Notes: generated from the letters alone by a model not told the origin. A stretch of 53,700 nucleotides of DNA from Prevotella sp. (GCA_017548525.1 JAFYZV010000241.1:1-53700); one strand, 5' to 3'. Counted from the stretch's first letter, positions 1 to 9,414 are shown. Numbers and translations are program-made.

Positions 1-610
1 CAATCGTTTTGTGTGATATTTCCTTGTTGTTATCTGTTGCTTGGCTTATCAAATATTCTTTATAGTCAAACATCCCTTGTACGCTTAACGTTCTAACGCT
101 ATCGTAAACGTTTGGCGTTTCCAAGAATGCAAAGAAATCTTTTACAATGGATTTCCTTACCCTATAATACTCCGTGCCTTGTTTCTTTGCGTAGTACTTT
201 TCAAATGCCTCCTTGATTAACTTACTTGCGGTTCGTGTCCGCTTTGGTGGGATAGCGTTTTTGTTTGCCATATCGTTTCCTTGGTTGATTGTTAGAATTT
301 CCCTTAATTCGTTTACGTTCACTTGTTCGCCACTGCAAAGGTACGAATAAAAACTCATTCTAACATCATTTAGAACGTTATTAACTTGCATAGCGTTTTC
401 AATGGCTTGGCTTGTCATATTGGTTTGCACCTTTGCCATCTGTTTCCTTCCATCCCATTCCCAAGCGTTCACCTTACAGCCAATGGCAATCTTTGTTTGT
501 TTGCCATCTAACTTGATTACTGCGTAGACGTTTGTCGCTGCACTCACTTTCTTGGGTTCACGTAGGTTAAAGTTCAACGTGACTTGATTAACGTTTCTTA
601 ATGCTTCCAT
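1..610 (-). CDS. Tyrosine recombinase / integrase, N-terminal part (runs off the left edge)
   Basis: An open frame begins with ATG at 610 and stays open to base 1, giving 203 residues with no stop; the rest lies outside the window. Residues 1-100 look like the arm-type DNA-binding domain of Bacteroidetes integrases (basic, with a CKVNAWEWDGRKQMA stretch). Residues about 105-203 look like the SAM-like core-binding domain (FEKYYAKKQGTEYYRVRKS). The catalytic R..HxxR..Y residues would be outside the window, so activity cannot be judged. The gene is AT-richer than its neighbours and points away from fucO, as expected at the end of an integrative element. The family call rests on overall pattern, not on catalytic motifs. 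Confidence 0.8.
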   Translation of the reverse strand, partial: MEALRNVNQVTLNFNLREPKKVSAATNVYAVIKLDGKQTKIAIGCKVNAWEWDGRKQMAKVQTNMTSQAIENAMQVNNVLNDVRMSFYSYLCSGEQVNVNELREILTINQGNDMANKNAIPPKRTRTASKLIKEAFEKYYAKKQGTEYYRVRKSIVKDFFAFLETPNVYDSVRTLSVQGMFDYKEYLISQATDNNKEISHKTI

Positions 611-611
611 A

Positions 612-643
612 CTGCAAATTGTTTAAAGATTTAACATTTGCAG
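612..643. repeat. 8-bp inverted repeat directly upstream of the integrase
   Basis: CTGCAAAT (612-619) and ATTTGCAG (636-643) form a perfect inverted repeat with a 16-nt AT-rich spacer, ending two bases before the integrase start codon. It could be an autoregulatory operator or an arm-type binding site. Function is inferred from position only. Confidence 0.4.
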
Positions 644-783
644 CCTCCCAAACGTTCTTTTTTATGGTGCTTTTTCTTTCCTTTTGAGAAGGTAAGATTT
701 TCGTAAGTGATTGATAATCATATACTTTGTGTTTTTATGTCGTATATGCGGCAAATATGAATAAAGAATGATATCACTTGCAC

Positions 784-826
784 TCGTGCATGCAGCTGTC
801 ACGTATAGTGACGGACACATGCACGA
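784..826. terminator. Two-part hairpin downstream of fucO
   Basis: The outer arms TCGTGCATG (784-792) and CATGCACGA (818-826) are perfect complements. An inner pair GTCAC (798-802) and GTGAC (808-812) closes a 5-nt loop, with symmetrical 5-nt bulges between the stems. It lies 13 bases past the fucO stop. No T-run follows on the fucO strand, so intrinsic termination is uncertain. A recombination site is an alternative because an integrase gene lies next door. Confidence 0.4.
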
Positions 827-838
827 ATGTTGGAAGCG

Positions 839-1993
839 TTACAAGATTTGCTTATAGAGGGCAACGATGTCATCACGAGTTACCTCGCGTGGGTTGCCTG
901 GTGTACAAACGTCAGCAATGGCTTGGTCTGCCAATGCGTCGATGTCCTTCTCCGTAATGCCCAATTCTGTGAGATGTTCGGGGATTCCCACACGACGACT
1001 GAGGTCGGCGATAGCCTCACATGCAGCATCAGCAGCCTCATCTACCGTCATACCATCCTTATATACACCACAAGCCTTGGCAATATCAACATATTTCGCC
1101 TTAGCAGCAGGAGCATTGAAACGCATTACTGTGGGCAATAACATGGCGCAAGCCACTCCGTGTGGAATGTCAAAGAGTGCTGACAATGGGTGAGCCATAC
1201 CGTGATCGACACCAAGACCCACATTCGAGAATGCCATGCCAGCCACATATTGTGCTACAGCCATACCGTCACGCCCTACGGGATTAGTGGGTTCATCCAC
1301 TGCGATGGGTAAGTATCTGTAAATCATCTCGATTGCCTTGATTTCAAACATGTCGGAGAGTTCCCATGCTGCCTTGGTAATCAATCCCTCGATGGCATGG
1401 GTCATAGCATCCATACCCGTTGCAGCCGTCAAACTCTTGGGCAGGGAGTACATCAATTCAGCATCGATGATGGCTACGCAGGGAATATCATTCGGATCCA
1501 CGCACACCATTTTTGCCTGCCGAGTCTCGTCGATAATCACATAGTTGATAGTTGTCTCGGCAGCCGTTCCAGCAGTAGTTGGCAGGGCTATGATGGGCAG
1601 TGACTTGTTCTTTGTGTCTGCTACACCTTCCAAGGAAACGATGTCCGCAAATTCTGGGTTACGAATAACGATACCAATACCTTTTGCTGTGTCCATGGCG
1701 GAGCCTCCACCAATGGCAACGATGAAGTCAGCCTCTGCCTTTTTGCAAGCCTCAATACCATCCTTCACATTTGTCACCGTAGGATTGGGTTTCACGTCGC
1801 TGAAGATTTCGTAGGCGATACCTGACTCGTCCATCACGTCAGTCACTTGTTTGGCGACACCAAACTTAATAAGACCTTTGTCTGTTACCACCAAAGCTTT
1901 CTTGAATCCAAGGCGTGCCACTACGCTAGGCAACTCCTTACGTGCGCCTGGTCCGAAGTAAGAAACTTCGTTTAAGATAAATCTGTTTGCCAT
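839..1993 (-). CDS. fucO: Lactaldehyde reductase / 1,2-propanediol oxidoreductase (iron-dependent alcohol dehydrogenase)
   Basis: 384 residues, the usual length for FucO. These cytosolic group III alcohol dehydrogenases reduce L-lactaldehyde to 1,2-propanediol with NADH at the end of fucose and rhamnose breakdown. The NAD-binding GGGSAMDTAKG motif is at 95-105. The four metal ligands fit D195, H199, H264 and H278, including the GVDHGMAHPL and IPHG motifs with the 14-residue spacing seen in E. coli FucO. No fucose or rhamnose genes are near. The 48-bp gap from the upstream dockerin gene leaves open both co-transcription and a separate promoter. A more general primary-alcohol dehydrogenase is possible; the FucO call is good at family level. 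Confidence 0.85.
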   Translation of the reverse strand: MANRFILNEVSYFGPGARKELPSVVARLGFKKALVVTDKGLIKFGVAKQVTDVMDESGIAYEIFSDVKPNPTVTNVKDGIEACKKAEADFIVAIGGGSAMDTAKGIGIVIRNPEFADIVSLEGVADTKNKSLPIIALPTTAGTAAETTINYVIIDETRQAKMVCVDPNDIPCVAIIDAELMYSLPKSLTAATGMDAMTHAIEGLITKAAWELSDMFEIKAIEMIYRYLPIAVDEPTNPVGRDGMAVAQYVAGMAFSNVGLGVDHGMAHPLSALFDIPHGVACAMLLPTVMRFNAPAAKAKYVDIAKACGVYKDGMTVDEAADAACEAIADLSRRVGIPEHLTELGITEKDIDALADQAIADVCTPGNPREVTRDDIVALYKQIL

Positions 1994-2041
1994 TTGATAA
2001 AAATGATTAGGTTATAACAATGTAAAAATAAATATAATGCC

Positions 2042-2461
2042 TTATTCCAAAATCAGATTTAATAACGTTACGGCATCCGTGATATTGATTTCACCGTCAC
2101 AATTAACGTCTGCCGCTATGAGATCAATCCCAGTCTCGTCATTTGTCAACAGATAGTTCACCAAACACACCACATCCGTGATGTTTACCAAACCATCCAT
2201 ATTGACATCGCCAACAAGAGCTGTGGCACCATCCGAGAAATACATTTTAGTCAAGTCTGTCAACGAAAGAATCTTGTCACCATCGACATTAGTTGCCAAC
2301 AATTGCCCATTCTCAAACGTGATAAATAACGATTCCACGGAAAGAGACTTGGTTGTACCGTCGGCCGTCTCGAATGTCAAGTAAGGAAAATCGTAACACC
2401 ATGCACTTTGCAACAAGCCCCATAGTGCTACACATACCATTAAAGTTTTCTTTTTCATCAT
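2042..2461 (-). CDS. Small secreted protein with a C-terminal dockerin type I-like repeat pair
   Basis: 139 residues: signal peptide (about 1-22), a short domain resembling the C-terminal tail of Prevotella surface proteins (YLTFETADGTTKSLSVESL), then two calcium-binding repeats, GDVNMDGLVNITDVVCLVNY and ADVNCDGEINITDAVTLLNL. Each repeat has the D-x-N-x-D-G-x-(V/I)-N-x-x-D pattern of dockerin EF-hand-like segments. It has no catalytic domain. It starts 11 bases after the large glycosidase gene, which ends in a matching repeat pair, so the two are almost certainly co-transcribed. No cohesin is encoded in this window. It may be an accessory or binding component; its function is unknown. Confidence 0.8.
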   Translation of the reverse strand: MMKKKTLMVCVALWGLLQSAWCYDFPYLTFETADGTTKSLSVESLFITFENGQLLATNVDGDKILSLTDLTKMYFSDGATALVGDVNMDGLVNITDVVCLVNYLLTNDETGIDLIAADVNCDGEINITDAVTLLNLILE

Positions 2462-2472
2462 TGATTTTATCT

Positions 2473-5400
2473 TTATTGATTATTGATTAAGTTCACAAGG
2501 ATGGTAACATCCGTGATGTTTACTGACCCATCGTCGTTAAGGTCATCAATTGCAAGATCGATGTCAACGGTTTCGGTAGACAGCACCTTGTCAACGAGGC
2601 AGACAACATCCGTGATATTCACGTAACCATCCAAATTGATGTCACCGAAGAGGTAGGATCCACGGGCGATACTAATACATCTTCCACCAGTAGGTGCTGT
2701 TGAGACAACAGGTATGGATACTATATTGGCGATATAGGCATGGTAATTACCTAAATCGAAGTTATCAGCATTCTCTACGATATTCCACATATTGTCGGAA
2801 AGGACGTAACATCCATTCCCCACCAATCCCACGTTGCTCTTAAATACACCCACAAGACCGTTGCTTCCACTGCCCACGGAAGAGATGACATCTCCACTCG
2901 TACCATAGAAATTTGCAGTCTCATTCTCCGTATAGAATAGGTAAGGAACGCCAGGTACTAACTCCGTCACCTCCGATAAATAGAGCTGAGTGCGACGTGG
3001 GTTAATACCACTCACCTCATAGAGCGTTACGCCATTGCCCGCCTTGGCGGCAAACGGCAGACATACTGTTCCCCATTGTCCGTCCATTTCCGTGCGACGA
3101 TAGACTGGAGTGTAATAGAGTTTGAAGTCCGTGGCACACCACCATCCCTCGCGGTTATCGGAATAGACGGGATTACTTGTCTCTTTTCCCTCCTTGGAAC
3201 CGATGAATCCGATAGTCAACGAGCCGCCATCTTCCACCCAAACAGGCTTTGTGGCAAGTGTTTCCCATACATCATCATTGGTAATTCCTGGTGAATCAAA
3301 ACGCTCAAATGTCAAATTGGGCGTTGTCTCGGTTACGCTTGTCCCCGTGATATATCCATGTTGGTCTGTTACGCAGAATGGTTGGGTCGTAGCGACACAA
3401 GACATGCTGTAATATCCCATCGGCAGATTAGAAAGTGTTTGTTTCACTTCCATAGTGCCAGCATTGGGAGTATTCCACCACGCATTCCAACAAGTCTTTC
3501 CCCAAATATTATTGAGACGCTGGTCACCACCCGTATAGCTACCCGCTTTCGTTGTCCATCCTGTTGATGCGACGAATGTGGGATTCTGCACAAGTGATGT
3601 CTTGTCTGCCCACACTAAGTATTCCGCAAGGGCATCCCTCAATCCTTCGAGAGCCGTCTTATATGCAGATACGGTATTGGATGCCGTGGCGGTGGCAATC
3701 GCCGTCTGCAATACGGAATAGACTGGGTGTGTCTCCTCCAAAACGGCATTTGCCAATATCATTAAAGAGTCGAGTGTTTTCTTTGTCTTCACACCGTCAA
3801 ATGCCTCTTGGAGAGCTGTTGCCGCTGCTTGGTAACGGGCTTTCGCCGTCGTTGCATTGGTATGTGACATCGAATAAGCCGTGCTAATGCGACTTGTCAA
3901 TTCTGTATTGATGTCGGTATATCCATTTGCAGAAGCATTCCAAGTTTTAAAGATTTCTGCCTCATTTTGCACCTGTGTAAAGCCGTCCTCGTATGCCGCA
4001 CGTTCCGTAGTGCATAACTTGCGTAGAGTAAACTGGTCAAACTTAGCCGTCCCTGCCAACCAACGATACTTGATGATAAACTTCTGGTATGAGCCACTGG
4101 CAAACATTGAACTTTGCTTTGTCCAATCTGTCGAAGCAGAAAGGTTCAACACCTCTGAACTTTCCGTCGTACCATTTGACGAAAGACTACCTTTCTGCCA
4201 CCCTCCTCCATTATTCTTATGCCAAACGGAGAATTGGTAATTGGTATTTGATGCAATGGAGAATGACCCTTTCAATGAACAATCACCATCCGCACCCGTA
4301 TTTTCGTATGAGCGCATATAGGCACCATTATCAGGTCCTGCCACGGGTATGATTTCCATTTTTGCCTTGGCTGGCGAGCCATTGCCCGTGCCATCCGTCC
4401 ATCCATTCCATCCATAGTTGAAGTCGCCATTGGAAATGATGTTTCCTCCCAAGAAATAAGTGGTGTTGTTATATGACACCCTATCGCCCACTTTGTCCTC
4501 TGTGGTGACAGACGAAAGTTCTGTGGAGTAGTGGTCGCCATTACACCTATCGACAGTATGGATGCGGAAAGTTCCTCCATCGCCACTGACAACTGCCTCA
4601 TAATTATACGTGCCACTCTCCGAATAGACATCCGTCGTGGTATAAACCACCGTCCACGAGCCATTGACCAACTTCTCCACATACATTGTCTTGATGTATT
4701 CGCCATTGTCGTCCGTCCACTTGACGGTTGTCTCGCTGGCATTGTTGTCTTGCAAAACGGCATTCAAAACGGGGTTAGACAAGTTGGTGGTATAAGCCAC
4801 CGTACTGGGTACATACGTGTTGTATGAGGATTTATAACCGATATTTGATGCTTTGTTGGCATAATACACACCCATCGGCGTGAGATAATTGGTACTGCTC
4901 AAGCTGGCATCGCTGGCATTGTACATGTATCTACACTCTTGAACATCATTATATACGGCATATCGCTCGATGAAATCGGTACTTTCCAGTCCATCGATGA
5001 TGGGTGCAAAATGCTGTTTCTCGATGTTATAGTTGCTCGATGACGCACCGGTATTATTCCCTGGCCATCCAGTCCAGTTGGCACCATAGTTCATTTCAGT
5101 AATCCAAATTTGCCGTCCAGGGAAGAGGTTGTGCATGTCATTGAGCCAACCTTGCCACGTACTCCAGTCGTTATACCAATAGCAGTGAGTGACGATGAAA
5201 TCGCAACGGTAGCCTCTCTCTTCCAACTTGTTGATGAACTTCTCCAACATACCGCCAGAGAAGTTGTTTCCCCAATTGGAAACACAGGGTGATCCGAGAC
5301 GTTTGCCTGTGACAAGGAGGTCGGTCCATCGGTCAACGGCTGCGTTGACGATAGCGTCTACATCCGAGCTACCTGCGATATTTACAAGGTTTTTATATGA

Positions 5401-7866
5401 GTCTTCCACGGAGTTGTCAAATTCGTTATAACCCAAAGAGTTGGAACTTGCCTGGTCGGGGTTGGGCCACCACGGCTGCTGACGTATGCCTACATACTCA
5501 CGGTCGGCGGAGCCAAGATCGCCATTGTCATTCCAATTATAGTACCAAGTGGTGTTGAGCAGGCTATTCAGTGTAGCCTGTCCTCCAGCCCATCCTTTCT
5601 TGGAGGTGTCGTTCCACTTGTTGATGCGAATGAAAGAGACCGTCCCATCGAGGGGCGTTCCCGCCAAGTCCACCTTGATGTTCTTGGTATCTGCCACCCA
5701 TACGCGGCTATACCCCAAGCCATTCGCCTTGGCGGAGAGACACACGCTATAGCCTCGCCTCAACGTAAAGGAGTGAATGCTGTTGTCAAATGCCGTCCCT
5801 GCGAGATTGTATTTTGTTGTCGGGTCATAGCGGTTGTTAGCCGTACCTGTCCAATCATTGCCTTGGTAAACCACCAATGGATAGAACGAGTCGCCATGGG
5901 GCATGATGATGGTACCGTCACCATAAATTTTCACCTGGCAATTGGTTCCATTTACAGCCGCAGCCCCATTGATTTTTATATACGGAAGCCACGAACTAAT
6001 GACTGCACTTGGTCTCACGCCAGACAAGATGACAGTAGCATTGTCATTGGCAATGTTGACGCTGCCCGATGTAGTGAACGGCGTGGACCCCGTTATCTTA
6101 TAGTCAATGGCGGTGGTGATATTTACTGTATTTCTCACTTGTGATGTCGTTGTCGTGCTGTTTTGCGCATCCGACACTACCTCTGGTGCCACATAACTGG
6201 TCGAAAGTAATTCGATATTGGTCACGCTAAACCACTGATAACTACTGTTAGTCGATGCAGAAATGGTGAAAGTGACGCTCTTGGAAGACCCTGTCACACT
6301 GACAGGAATATACCGCCATTCCCATCCACGCCCTTTATTACCGTTGGCGTAAGTGTCGTTAGCAGAGAAACTGGTCACGCCAGCCGTGGTGATGCCATAG
6401 CCTACATCGCCATTGGCGGGAATGGCTGCCGTCGTGCCGTTGCCTGAAATCGTCCCCGTCACGTCAGACGCGGAGCGGCAAGCCACACGCAACACATATT
6501 CACCCACAGGCAGAGTAGTGGAATAGGTCATCGATGAGGTCCAAGAGGATGATCCCCAAGAACTACCAGGCTGTTCGTAATATGTGGATGAATTGGTGCC
6601 ATCCCAATGTTGACTGGAATTGGTCACGATGTTATCGTTTGTGGGATTGCCAAGCAACATCGACGCATCGTAAGTATAATTAGCGGAAACATAGTTGTAT
6701 TCCTTCACCTTCAGGCTGTTGATGGCAGCTTGTATTTGCAGTCGGTTGGCTTGTGTATAGTCATAGACGGCTTGTTCGTCGGTCACCGAAAGTCCGAAAC
6801 AAGACGCATTGGACAATTCTGTTCGCAATTCAGCTTTCAAAGCCGCCAAGTCTGAAGACCCTCCCAAGGCGATGTCAAGGGCATAAAGTTCAGAGTTGGT
6901 AAGCGGTATGATGGATCCATGGCGCGGCGTGAACGCCCCATGGTTGGCACAGTCGCCCCATTTGGTGTATGAGGAGAAACCATTGCCTACCTCGCACAAC
7001 TGAAAATAGGCGGGGTTCGCCGCATAACAGTCGTAGCCCAATATCCACTTGCCGTCGCTGATGCGCTTGAATACGGTCGGTCCCTCCACCGCATCGGTGG
7101 TCTGTTGGACGGTGCTGCTTGGCGTATTCCATTGACTTCCCGTAGCCGCACCACTCGCTGCGGTCAGGCTACTGCACGAGACATGGCAGATACCTCCCGC
7201 CCCTTCATTCTTGTAGAAAGCATGATAGAGGCCGTCATCGTCGTTATATACAATGGTCAGGTCGATAGTGGCAGATCCTCGGTCATAGAGATGTGTCGGC
7301 TCACCCTCTAAGTCGGTGAAGTCAGAGTTGGCATAACAGTAATATTGCATGTCGTATGCTGCAGGTGCGCTGTTGCCCGTCTTCAAGGCGAAATACACCA
7401 TGTACTTGCCTACCGCACGGTCATAGATAACCTCGGGTGCCCATACATGGGTAACATTAGCCCAATCTGTCCCCGCATATTTAGTGGGGAAATGTACCGT
7501 GGAATGTGTCCAATGAACTAAGTCGGTGGACTTTGACATCACGATGCCACGGTTGCTGTCCCATCCATTGGCACTACGCATGTCTGTACACACCATGTAA
7601 AACATGCCATCCTCGCCCCGTAGCACAAACGGGTCGCGGATGTTGCCCGACACGGAGATATTGGAAAAGTCTACCACAGCATTGCCCCCGTTGATAGGGG
7701 AATAATTCAACCCGTCCGTAGAGAGCGCATAAAACAAATGCTCCTGTGTTGTGGCGTTGCCACGGAAATAAGCAAACAGATACCCCGCTACATCCTCCGC
7801 ACTGCCAGTAGAAGGCATAAGCCACAAAAGGGGTATTACCAACAATTTAATCATTCGACAATTCAT
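2473..7866 (-). CDS. Secreted multidomain glycoside hydrolase: GH43-like, GH128-like, carbohydrate-binding modules, dockerin-like tail
   Basis: 1797 residues with a signal peptide at 1-23. Residues about 25-330 look like a GH43-type five-bladed propeller: DPFVLRGEDGMFYMV near the start, VWAPEVIYD, and EGPTVF as the likely acid glutamate. A helical linker and a carbohydrate-binding-like domain (about 395-550) follow. Residues about 745-1000 resemble GH128 / Asl1-like beta-1,3-glucanases: TTWYYNWN, LGYNE near 800 and WITEMNYG near 923, giving two candidate catalytic glutamates. Then come a jelly-roll module (NGDFNYGWNGWTDG), helical segments, another jelly roll and a beta-rich domain. The last 60 residues hold two dockerin-like repeats (GDINLDGYVNITDVVCLVDK and a second). 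Two different catalytic domains suggest a branched substrate; the exact one is not determined. Confidence 0.8.
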   Translation of the reverse strand: MNCRMIKLLVIPLLWLMPSTGSAEDVAGYLFAYFRGNATTQEHLFYALSTDGLNYSPINGGNAVVDFSNISVSGNIRDPFVLRGEDGMFYMVCTDMRSANGWDSNRGIVMSKSTDLVHWTHSTVHFPTKYAGTDWANVTHVWAPEVIYDRAVGKYMVYFALKTGNSAPAAYDMQYYCYANSDFTDLEGEPTHLYDRGSATIDLTIVYNDDDGLYHAFYKNEGAGGICHVSCSSLTAASGAATGSQWNTPSSTVQQTTDAVEGPTVFKRISDGKWILGYDCYAANPAYFQLCEVGNGFSSYTKWGDCANHGAFTPRHGSIIPLTNSELYALDIALGGSSDLAALKAELRTELSNASCFGLSVTDEQAVYDYTQANRLQIQAAINSLKVKEYNYVSANYTYDASMLLGNPTNDNIVTNSSQHWDGTNSSTYYEQPGSSWGSSSWTSSMTYSTTLPVGEYVLRVACRSASDVTGTISGNGTTAAIPANGDVGYGITTAGVTSFSANDTYANGNKGRGWEWRYIPVSVTGSSKSVTFTISASTNSSYQWFSVTNIELLSTSYVAPEVVSDAQNSTTTTSQVRNTVNITTAIDYKITGSTPFTTSGSVNIANDNATVILSGVRPSAVISSWLPYIKINGAAAVNGTNCQVKIYGDGTIIMPHGDSFYPLVVYQGNDWTGTANNRYDPTTKYNLAGTAFDNSIHSFTLRRGYSVCLSAKANGLGYSRVWVADTKNIKVDLAGTPLDGTVSFIRINKWNDTSKKGWAGGQATLNSLLNTTWYYNWNDNGDLGSADREYVGIRQQPWWPNPDQASSNSLGYNEFDNSVEDSYKNLVNIAGSSDVDAIVNAAVDRWTDLLVTGKRLGSPCVSNWGNNFSGGMLEKFINKLEERGYRCDFIVTHCYWYNDWSTWQGWLNDMHNLFPGRQIWITEMNYGANWTGWPGNNTGASSSNYNIEKQHFAPIIDGLESTDFIERYAVYNDVQECRYMYNASDASLSSTNYLTPMGVYYANKASNIGYKSSYNTYVPSTVAYTTNLSNPVLNAVLQDNNASETTVKWTDDNGEYIKTMYVEKLVNGSWTVVYTTTDVYSESGTYNYEAVVSGDGGTFRIHTVDRCNGDHYSTELSSVTTEDKVGDRVSYNNTTYFLGGNIISNGDFNYGWNGWTDGTGNGSPAKAKMEIIPVAGPDNGAYMRSYENTGADGDCSLKGSFSIASNTNYQFSVWHKNNGGGWQKGSLSSNGTTESSEVLNLSASTDWTKQSSMFASGSYQKFIIKYRWLAGTAKFDQFTLRKLCTTERAAYEDGFTQVQNEAEIFKTWNASANGYTDINTELTSRISTAYSMSHTNATTAKARYQAAATALQEAFDGVKTKKTLDSLMILANAVLEETHPVYSVLQTAIATATASNTVSAYKTALEGLRDALAEYLVWADKTSLVQNPTFVASTGWTTKAGSYTGGDQRLNNIWGKTCWNAWWNTPNAGTMEVKQTLSNLPMGYYSMSCVATTQPFCVTDQHGYITGTSVTETTPNLTFERFDSPGITNDDVWETLATKPVWVEDGGSLTIGFIGSKEGKETSNPVYSDNREGWWCATDFKLYYTPVYRRTEMDGQWGTVCLPFAAKAGNGVTLYEVSGINPRRTQLYLSEVTELVPGVPYLFYTENETANFYGTSGDVISSVGSGSNGLVGVFKSNVGLVGNGCYVLSDNMWNIVENADNFDLGNYHAYIANIVSIPVVSTAPTGGRCISIARGSYLFGDINLDGYVNITDVVCLVDKVLSTETVDIDLAIDDLNDDGSVNITDVTILVNLINNQ

Positions 7867-7928
7867 CTTTCAATATGAGGGTTTAGTTAAAACATATATA
7901 TCATGACCACGACCATAATAACAATTTA

Positions 7929-7936
7929 CAAAAATA
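7929..7936 (-). promoter_or_regulatory. Candidate -7 element for the large glycosidase gene
   Basis: Read on the minus strand this is TATTTTTG, which matches the Bacteroidetes -7 consensus TAnnTTTG, and it sits 63 bases before the ATG at 7866. No exact TTTG is found 20 nt upstream, so the promoter call is weak. Confidence 0.35.
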
Positions 7937-8128
7937 CAAAAATGTAATAAAATGGCAACAATTTTGATTGTTTTTCTACTCCTGAAATCAGCGAAAAGCC
8001 ATTTTTTTTCAACGAATCAAACCTAGAGATTAATAAAACATCGTCACCCAATCATCCCTTTTTCATCTTTGTTTGTGTCATTTAGTTCTAATAAATGTAT
8101 AAACCATTTGCAACGGAGGTATCATCTA

Positions 8129-8201
8129 TATTTGATATATGTGGCATATACCATTTGTATTTACCCCATATACCAATCGTATATGCCGCATATATCAAAT
8201 G
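8129..8201. repeat. 23-bp inverted repeat in the kbl-glycosidase intergenic region
   Basis: Arms at 8129-8151 and 8179-8201 are complementary in 21 of 23 positions around a 27-nt spacer. The core motif is GTATATGCCGCATATATC. The repeat lies just past the kbl stop (8221), so it may act as a transcript-end hairpin, but no T-run follows. Related motifs occur at 741-759, 9431-9446 and 49964-49995. The rest of the 7867-8220 gap is AT-rich and shows no gene. Confidence 0.6.
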
Positions 8202-8220
8202 AGATCGTATGAGTTAATGG

Positions 8221-9414
8221 CTATGGCTGTGGCAACACGCCCAACTCCTTGCCCACCTTGATGAACGCCGCTATGCACTTATCAAGTTGCTCACGGGTAT
8301 GTCCAGCGGAGAGTTGCACGCGGATACGAGCCTGTCCCTTTGGCACCACGGGGTAATAGAAGCCCGTAACATAGATACCCTCTTCCTGCATCTTTGCCGC
8401 ATATACTTGCGATAGTTTGGCATCATAGAGCATCACGGCACAGATAGCACTCTGTGTGGGCTTGATGTCAAAGCCCGCTGCTATCATCTTGTCGCGGAAA
8501 TAGTTGACATTTTCCACCAATTTGTCGTGTAGCGCATCGCTCTCCTTGAGCATCTTAAACACTTCAAGCGACGCGCCGATGATGCAGGGAGCCAATGAGT
8601 TGGAGAACAAATAGGGACGGCTGCGTTGCCTCAACAGGTCGATAATCTCCTTGCGACCCGTGGTAAAGCCGCCGAGGGCACCACCGAAAGCCTTGCCGAG
8701 CGTTCCCGTATAGATGTCAACACGCCCGTAGGTGTTGAAAAACTCGCTCACGCCATGCCCCGTCTTGCCCACGACTCCAGCCGAATGACTCTCGTCGACC
8801 ATGACAAGGGCATCGTATTTCTCTGCCAAGTCACAAATCTTGTCCATCGGAGCCACGTTGCCATCCATCGAGAACACACCGTCTGTGACGACGATACGGA
8901 AGCGTTGGGCTTGTGCCTCTTGCAGACAACGTTCCAAGTCAGCCATGTCGGCATTGGCGTAACGATAGCGTTTCGCCTTGCACAGGCGCACCCCATCAAT
9001 GATTGAGGCATGGTTGAGGGCATCGCTGATGATGGCATCTTCATCGGTGAGCAACGGCTCAAACACTCCTCCGTTGGCATCGAAACATGCGGCATAGAGG
9101 ATGGTGTCCTCAGTCTTGAAGTAGTCGCTGATGGCTTCTTCCAACTCCTTGTGGATGTCTTGTGTGCCACAGATGAAGCGGACGCTCGACATACCAAAGC
9201 CTCGTCGGTCCATCATGCGCTTGGCACCGTCAATGAGGCGTGGGTTGTCAGACAATCCCAGATAATTGTTTGCACAAAAATTCAACACTTCCTTGCCGCC
9301 CACCTCGATGGCAGCACGTTGCGGACTTTCAATCAGACGCTCTTCCTTGTAGAGTCCAGCATCACGAATCTCAGCGAGCGTCTTGCTGAGATGTTCCTTC
9401 ATTTTTCCGTACAT
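8221..9414 (-). CDS. kbl: 2-amino-3-ketobutyrate CoA ligase (glycine C-acetyltransferase)
   Basis: 397 residues, the family's normal length. This PLP enzyme of the alpha-oxoamine synthase group cleaves 2-amino-3-ketobutyrate with CoA into glycine and acetyl-CoA, the second step of threonine breakdown. Visible motifs: NYLGLSDNPRL near 50, the DALNHASIIDG segment near 131-141, DESHSAGVVGKTGHG at 207-221, and TGTLGKAFGGALGG with the Schiff-base lysine at K241. The neighbouring divergent gene encodes an SDR-type threonine dehydrogenase, which supplies the substrate; this favours Kbl over serine palmitoyltransferase or BioF-like homologues. Confidence 0.93.
   Translation of the reverse strand: MYGKMKEHLSKTLAEIRDAGLYKEERLIESPQRAAIEVGGKEVLNFCANNYLGLSDNPRLIDGAKRMMDRRGFGMSSVRFICGTQDIHKELEEAISDYFKTEDTILYAACFDANGGVFEPLLTDEDAIISDALNHASIIDGVRLCKAKRYRYANADMADLERCLQEAQAQRFRIVVTDGVFSMDGNVAPMDKICDLAEKYDALVMVDESHSAGVVGKTGHGVSEFFNTYGRVDIYTGTLGKAFGGALGGFTTGRKEIIDLLRQRSRPYLFSNSLAPCIIGASLEVFKMLKESDALHDKLVENVNYFRDKMIAAGFDIKPTQSAICAVMLYDAKLSQVYAAKMQEEGIYVTGFYYPVVPKGQARIRVQLSAGHTREQLDKCIAAFIKVGKELGVLPQP

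Noticed and set aside
8748..9197. Long overlapping frames inside kbl, such as 149 codons on the same strand and 126 codons on the opposite strand.
   Set aside because: They are shifted readings of a clear, complete kbl gene and show no domain, signal or promoter of their own.
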